DNA of 15,721 nucleotides, taken from the NCBI GenBank assembly GCA_934623455.1, contig CAKTVK010000046.1, positions 1 to 15,721 on the forward strand. Reading direction: 5' to 3'. The translations under genes and the position numbers were made by a program. The DNA is from an uncultured Eggerthellaceae bacterium. Its GTDB lineage: Bacteria; Actinomycetota; Coriobacteriia; Coriobacteriales; Eggerthellaceae. This document shows positions 12,705 to 15,721 of the stretch, piece after piece. Position 1 is the first letter of the stretch; each line of letters opens with the position of its first letter. The notes beneath the pieces were generated by a model. The model saw nothing but the letters and a program-made list of their open reading frames with translations. It was not told the origin of the DNA and searched no databases.

Positions 12705-15626
12705 ATGCGCAAATCTTCGAATCAAAATAGAAAAGAGCATGTTGAACAGGTGAAACGGCTTTCTCGTATTGCGCTTTTAAGTGCCGTTGCGCTTGTGCTG
12801 AGCTTTGTGGAAACTATGATTCCCCTGCCGCTTACGTTTCCGGGGTTCAAGCTTGGTCTTGCAAATGTTGCTGTCTTGGTGGCGCTTTATGCAACCGATG
12901 CAAGGAGTGCGGCTTGCGTTGCTGCCGTTAAAGTGGCTGCGGCGGGATTCTTGTTCGGTTCTCCCACCATGCTTGTCTACAGCGCATCGGGAACGCTGCT
13001 TGCTTTTTTAGGAATGTGGATTTTCTCGCGCGTGAATTGGCTCGATGTGGTGCCGGTAAGCATGATTGCTTCGCTTCTGCACGTAGCGGGGCAACTTTGT
13101 GCCGCCGCCACGTTTCTTGCAAGTCCTGCCGTTTTGATAAACGCGCTTCCTTTGGGCGTTGCCGCTTGCGTTACCGGGTTTCTAACGGGCATGGTAGCTC
13201 GGGGTGTTCTGAACAATTTCGCGGTGCAAAATAAGACCGAACGAATGCCGATTGACTTATCGAATCTTGATATTTCTCCTGGTCAACTTATTGCTTTTGT
13301 GGGAAGAAACGGAAGCGGAAAAACAACGGCGGCACTGCAGCTTGCGGGGCTGCTTGAGCAAGAGGACGGCTCCTTTTACCTTGCTTCGGGCAATGCGTTG
13401 GCAGGTATTCCAAAAGGCGCAGCGAAGAACGCGCCGGAAAGCGCGCAGGTGGCGTGCGATTCAAGTACGGCAAGGGCGGGAATTGCATTCCAGGATCCCG
13501 ACGATCAGATTGTTGCGCTCTTAGTTGCCGATGACGTTGCGTTCGGTCCCGAGAACCGTGGCGTAAGCAGGAAAGAAATGCAGGATATCGTTTGTGCGAG
13601 TCTGAAGCGAGTGGGACTTGCTGGGTTGGAAAGGCGTCCTGTTGGCCAGCTTTCGGGTGGTCAGAAGCAGCGTGTTGCTGCTGCGGGGCTTCTAGCTTGC
13701 TCTTTTCCGATGCTTATTTTTGACGAAACAAGCGCGATGTTGGACCGGCAAGCGTGCGCCGATCTTATGAGCGCGTTTCGGGGGCTTTGCCGGCAGGGCG
13801 TGGCGGTTGTTCTTGTTACGCAACTTATGGAGGAAGCGTTTCAGGCAGATAGTATTGCTGTTTTCTCGGAAGGCGCTCTTGTGGCGCAGGGCGCGCCCTC
13901 TGAACTGGAAAAACAAGGGGATGCTTTTCTTTCGTGGGGGCTTGAGCTGCCAAAGCGACGCCAGCCTGTGCGGGGAATAACGCCGCAGCAGGCATATGTC
14001 GCAGGCTCGGCCGCATCTGCTTCCTTGCGTGCCCCCGCGCAAACCGCACGGGAAGAAACCGCGCCGCTTCTTTCGTGTGAGAAGCTTTTCTTGTCGTACG
14101 AAACGGAAGGGGCGGCTTGTCGTAAGGCGCCGCGCCTGGGGCAGGGCGCAGGGAGCGCTGCGAACGCTTATGTTCTTTCGGACTTCGATTTCTCGCTTTA
14201 TCCGGGGCAGGTGGTGGCTCTTACGGGTCGTTCTGGCTGCGGGAAGACAACGTTGCTCCGTGCCCTGGCGGGCGAACTCGCTCCGGCTCGGGGCGCCATT
14301 TTCGTTTCTGGTGAAAATTATTGGAGCGATAAAAGAACCGTTTCGCCCGATGAACGTCGTTTTCTGTTTGCACAGAATGTTGGAATGTGTCCCCAGATGC
14401 CCGAGAGAGCGCTTTTTGCGAAAACGGCGTTCGAAGACGTTGCCTTCGGCGCGCGCAATAAGGACATGATGGGCACGCAGCTGGAATCGGCGGTTTGCGA
14501 TGCGCTTGAGCTGCTTCATTTGGACCCTGAACGCGCACGTGCGCACGCGTCTTGTTCGTATTCGGGCGGAGAACAGCGGCGTATAGCCCTTGCTTCCGTT
14601 TTTGCTTGCCAGCCAAAGGTTTTGCTTTTGGATGAGCCCACGGCGGGGCTGGATCCCGTTGAGCGGGAGTCGCTTATGGCGGCTCTTATGGAGTTTGCTG
14701 CTGCGGGTGGTGCGGTTTTGTTTTCGACGCATGATGAAGCGCTTGTTCGCAGAAGCGCGCTGCATGTTGTCTGTCTGGATGAGCCTGCGGCGGGCGCTTC
14801 TGAAGGCGCTGTGTCCAACGGCGCGGCTTCAGGTCAGGTTACGCAGCCTTGCTCGGAGCGCCCTTCGAACCCTCTTCCGTTTGGCGTGTTCCGCGAGAGC
14901 AACTCTTTTGCGCACCGATTGCATCCAGCTACCAAAATCGTATTCTGTCTGTTTTTGATGGTGGGCGGTTTTTGTTTGAGCGGGCCTGTTGGCGTGAGTG
15001 CGTTAGTGCTTGCCAGCCTGACTGCTCTTCTTGCCGCTCAAATCTCAATGCGTCAAATAGGGGCTATCATCAGGCCGTTTTTGCCACTGCTGGTGTTTGT
15101 CGCTGTGTTCAATCTTCTTTTTTCGGAACAACTCTTTTGCGTGAGTGTCGCTTCTTTTGCGCTTGCGGTAGAAAATCTTCTCCGGTTTATTTGCGTGCTT
15201 TTGGGGTCATCTACGCTCATGTACACAACGTCTCCTACTGCGTTATCCGATGGCGTGTATCTTCTGGCTTCGCCGTTTTCGCGGCGCCGGGGCAAAGTTG
15301 ATGACGCCTCCTGTGCTTTAGGGCTGACTTTCCGTTTCACCACGGTGTTGGTCGATGAATTCTACCAGGTAAGAAACGCGCAGCAGGCAAAAATGGCACG
15401 TTTCGATGGCCCGCTGGTGCAGCGCTTGCGTGCGCTGGTTCCGGTGCTCACGGTGCTTTTTGTGCGAGCTTTGCGGCGCTCTGACACGTTGGCGTTGTCG
15501 TTGATTAATCGCGGGTATGGTATGGGTCAGAAAAGGTCGTGTTATCGGGTGTATTGTTTTGGTTGGCGCGATGTAATTGCGCTCGCGCTGGGCGCAACGC
15601 TTGTTGTTTTAGCGGTTATTCTGTAG
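12705..15626 (+). CDS. Fused EetB-like Gx domain + two ECF ATPases + EcfT in one chain
   Basis: The protein has 973 aa. Residues 15-172 form an EetB-like Gx/Hpre_diP_synt_I domain (PPGFKLGLAN-like: LTFPGFKLGLANV, 43-55) with about five membrane segments. ATPase 1 (about 175-415) has Walker A GRNGSGKT (200-207), Q-loop FQDPDDQ (262-268), LSGGQ (316-320) and LIFDE (337-341), but Gln373 replaces the switch His. ATPase 2 (about 455-692) has GRSGCGKT (508-515), CPQMPER (562-568), YSGGEQ (619-624), LLDEP (641-645) and switch H676. EcfT (about 733-973) has several membrane segments and coupling motifs AKM (895-897) and NRG (935-937). No stop or frameshift interrupts it. ATG 12705 has a weak ribosome site 28 nt after eetA. 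The open frame reaches 12603, inside eetA. It is likely an energy-coupling-factor importer of a flavin or other vitamin-like substrate. Confidence 0.85.
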   Translation: MRKSSNQNRKEHVEQVKRLSRIALLSAVALVLSFVETMIPLPLTFPGFKLGLANVAVLVALYATDARSAACVAAVKVAAAGFLFGSPTMLVYSASGTLLAFLGMWIFSRVNWLDVVPVSMIASLLHVAGQLCAAATFLASPAVLINALPLGVAACVTGFLTGMVARGVLNNFAVQNKTERMPIDLSNLDISPGQLIAFVGRNGSGKTTAALQLAGLLEQEDGSFYLASGNALAGIPKGAAKNAPESAQVACDSSTARAGIAFQDPDDQIVALLVADDVAFGPENRGVSRKEMQDIVCASLKRVGLAGLERRPVGQLSGGQKQRVAAAGLLACSFPMLIFDETSAMLDRQACADLMSAFRGLCRQGVAVVLVTQLMEEAFQADSIAVFSEGALVAQGAPSELEKQGDAFLSWGLELPKRRQPVRGITPQQAYVAGSAASASLRAPAQTAREETAPLLSCEKLFLSYETEGAACRKAPRLGQGAGSAANAYVLSDFDFSLYPGQVVALTGRSGCGKTTLLRALAGELAPARGAIFVSGENYWSDKRTVSPDERRFLFAQNVGMCPQMPERALFAKTAFEDVAFGARNKDMMGTQLESAVCDALELLHLDPERARAHASCSYSGGEQRRIALASVFACQPKVLLLDEPTAGLDPVERESLMAALMEFAAAGGAVLFSTHDEALVRRSALHVVCLDEPAAGASEGAVSNGAASGQVTQPCSERPSNPLPFGVFRESNSFAHRLHPATKIVFCLFLMVGGFCLSGPVGVSALVLASLTALLAAQISMRQIGAIIRPFLPLLVFVAVFNLLFSEQLFCVSVASFALAVENLLRFICVLLGSSTLMYTTSPTALSDGVYLLASPFSRRRGKVDDASCALGLTFRFTTVLVDEFYQVRNAQQAKMARFDGPLVQRLRALVPVLTVLFVRALRRSDTLALSLINRGYGMGQKRSCYRVYCFGWRDVIALALGATLVVLAVIL

Positions 15627-15721
15627 GGCGATGGCGCGTTTACCCCTTCCGTTCCTCGGATTTCCCCCTAGTGCTTACCGTTTAACTTCCCGTTTTCCAG
15701 GTTCAATTTCGCCGAAAAATG
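15627..15721. other. Non-coding end of window
   Basis: Nothing recognisable is seen in these 95 bases. There is no clear terminator hairpin after the ECF fusion gene, so the operon may continue beyond the window. Confidence 0.5.

Noticed and set aside
13692..14765. A 357-aa minus-strand frame over the ATPase domains
   Set aside because: It is Arg/Lys-rich and antisense to two clear ABC ATPase domains with all main motifs.

Overview
The window looks like the chromosome of an actinobacterium of the Coriobacteriia (Eggerthellales-like). I infer this from the moderately GC-rich sequence, the strong AAAGGAG ribosome binding sites, the endonuclease-fold protein family at the left edge, and large secreted FMN-binding proteins with Tp47-like modules. 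This taxonomic call rests on recalled family resemblance, not on a search.

Left part (1-4484). It opens with three 24-bp direct repeats that look like the terminus of an IS21-type insertion sequence lying outside the window. A visibly more AT-rich gene follows, encoding a DUF559/AbiEi-like endonuclease-fold protein, and then a 76-bp nested palindrome. Housekeeping genes come next: nfo (endonuclease IV) on the plus strand converges on apt (adenine phosphoribosyltransferase) on the minus strand, with a shared bidirectional terminator between them. An unrecognised lipoprotein gene follows. A 560-bp non-coding stretch then holds GC-rich repeats and a cluster of TAAC/GTTA dyads that looks like an operator array.

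Right part (4485-15626). Seven plus-strand genes form what looks like a complete extracytosolic flavin electron-transfer module. (1) A 1123-aa secreted protein carries an FMN-binding domain, Tp47-like modules, a FIVAR domain, a cohesin-like domain and a C-terminal dockerin. (2) A 487-aa membrane-anchored protein has two FMN-binding domains and a repetitive Pro/Glu/Lys tail. (3) A 170-aa protein has one FMN-binding domain. (4) A NapH/PceC-like membrane protein has two [4Fe-4S] motifs. (5) An ApbE/FmnB flavin transferase carries a twin-arginine lipoprotein signal. (6) An EetA-like NusG-domain-II protein follows. (7) The last is a 973-aa protein in which an EetB-like Gx membrane domain is fused to two ECF-type ATPases and an EcfT subunit.

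Proposed working model (inference). The membrane iron-sulfur protein passes electrons outward to covalently bound FMN on the small carrier, then to the two-flavin tethered protein, then to the large secreted protein. ApbE attaches the FMN. The EetA/EetB-ECF unit supplies or couples a substrate, as eetA/eetB and the ECF-RibU/FmnB genes do in the Listeria extracellular electron transfer locus. The most unusual points are the single-chain S-A-A'-T transporter and the flavoprotein that carries both cohesin and dockerin modules.
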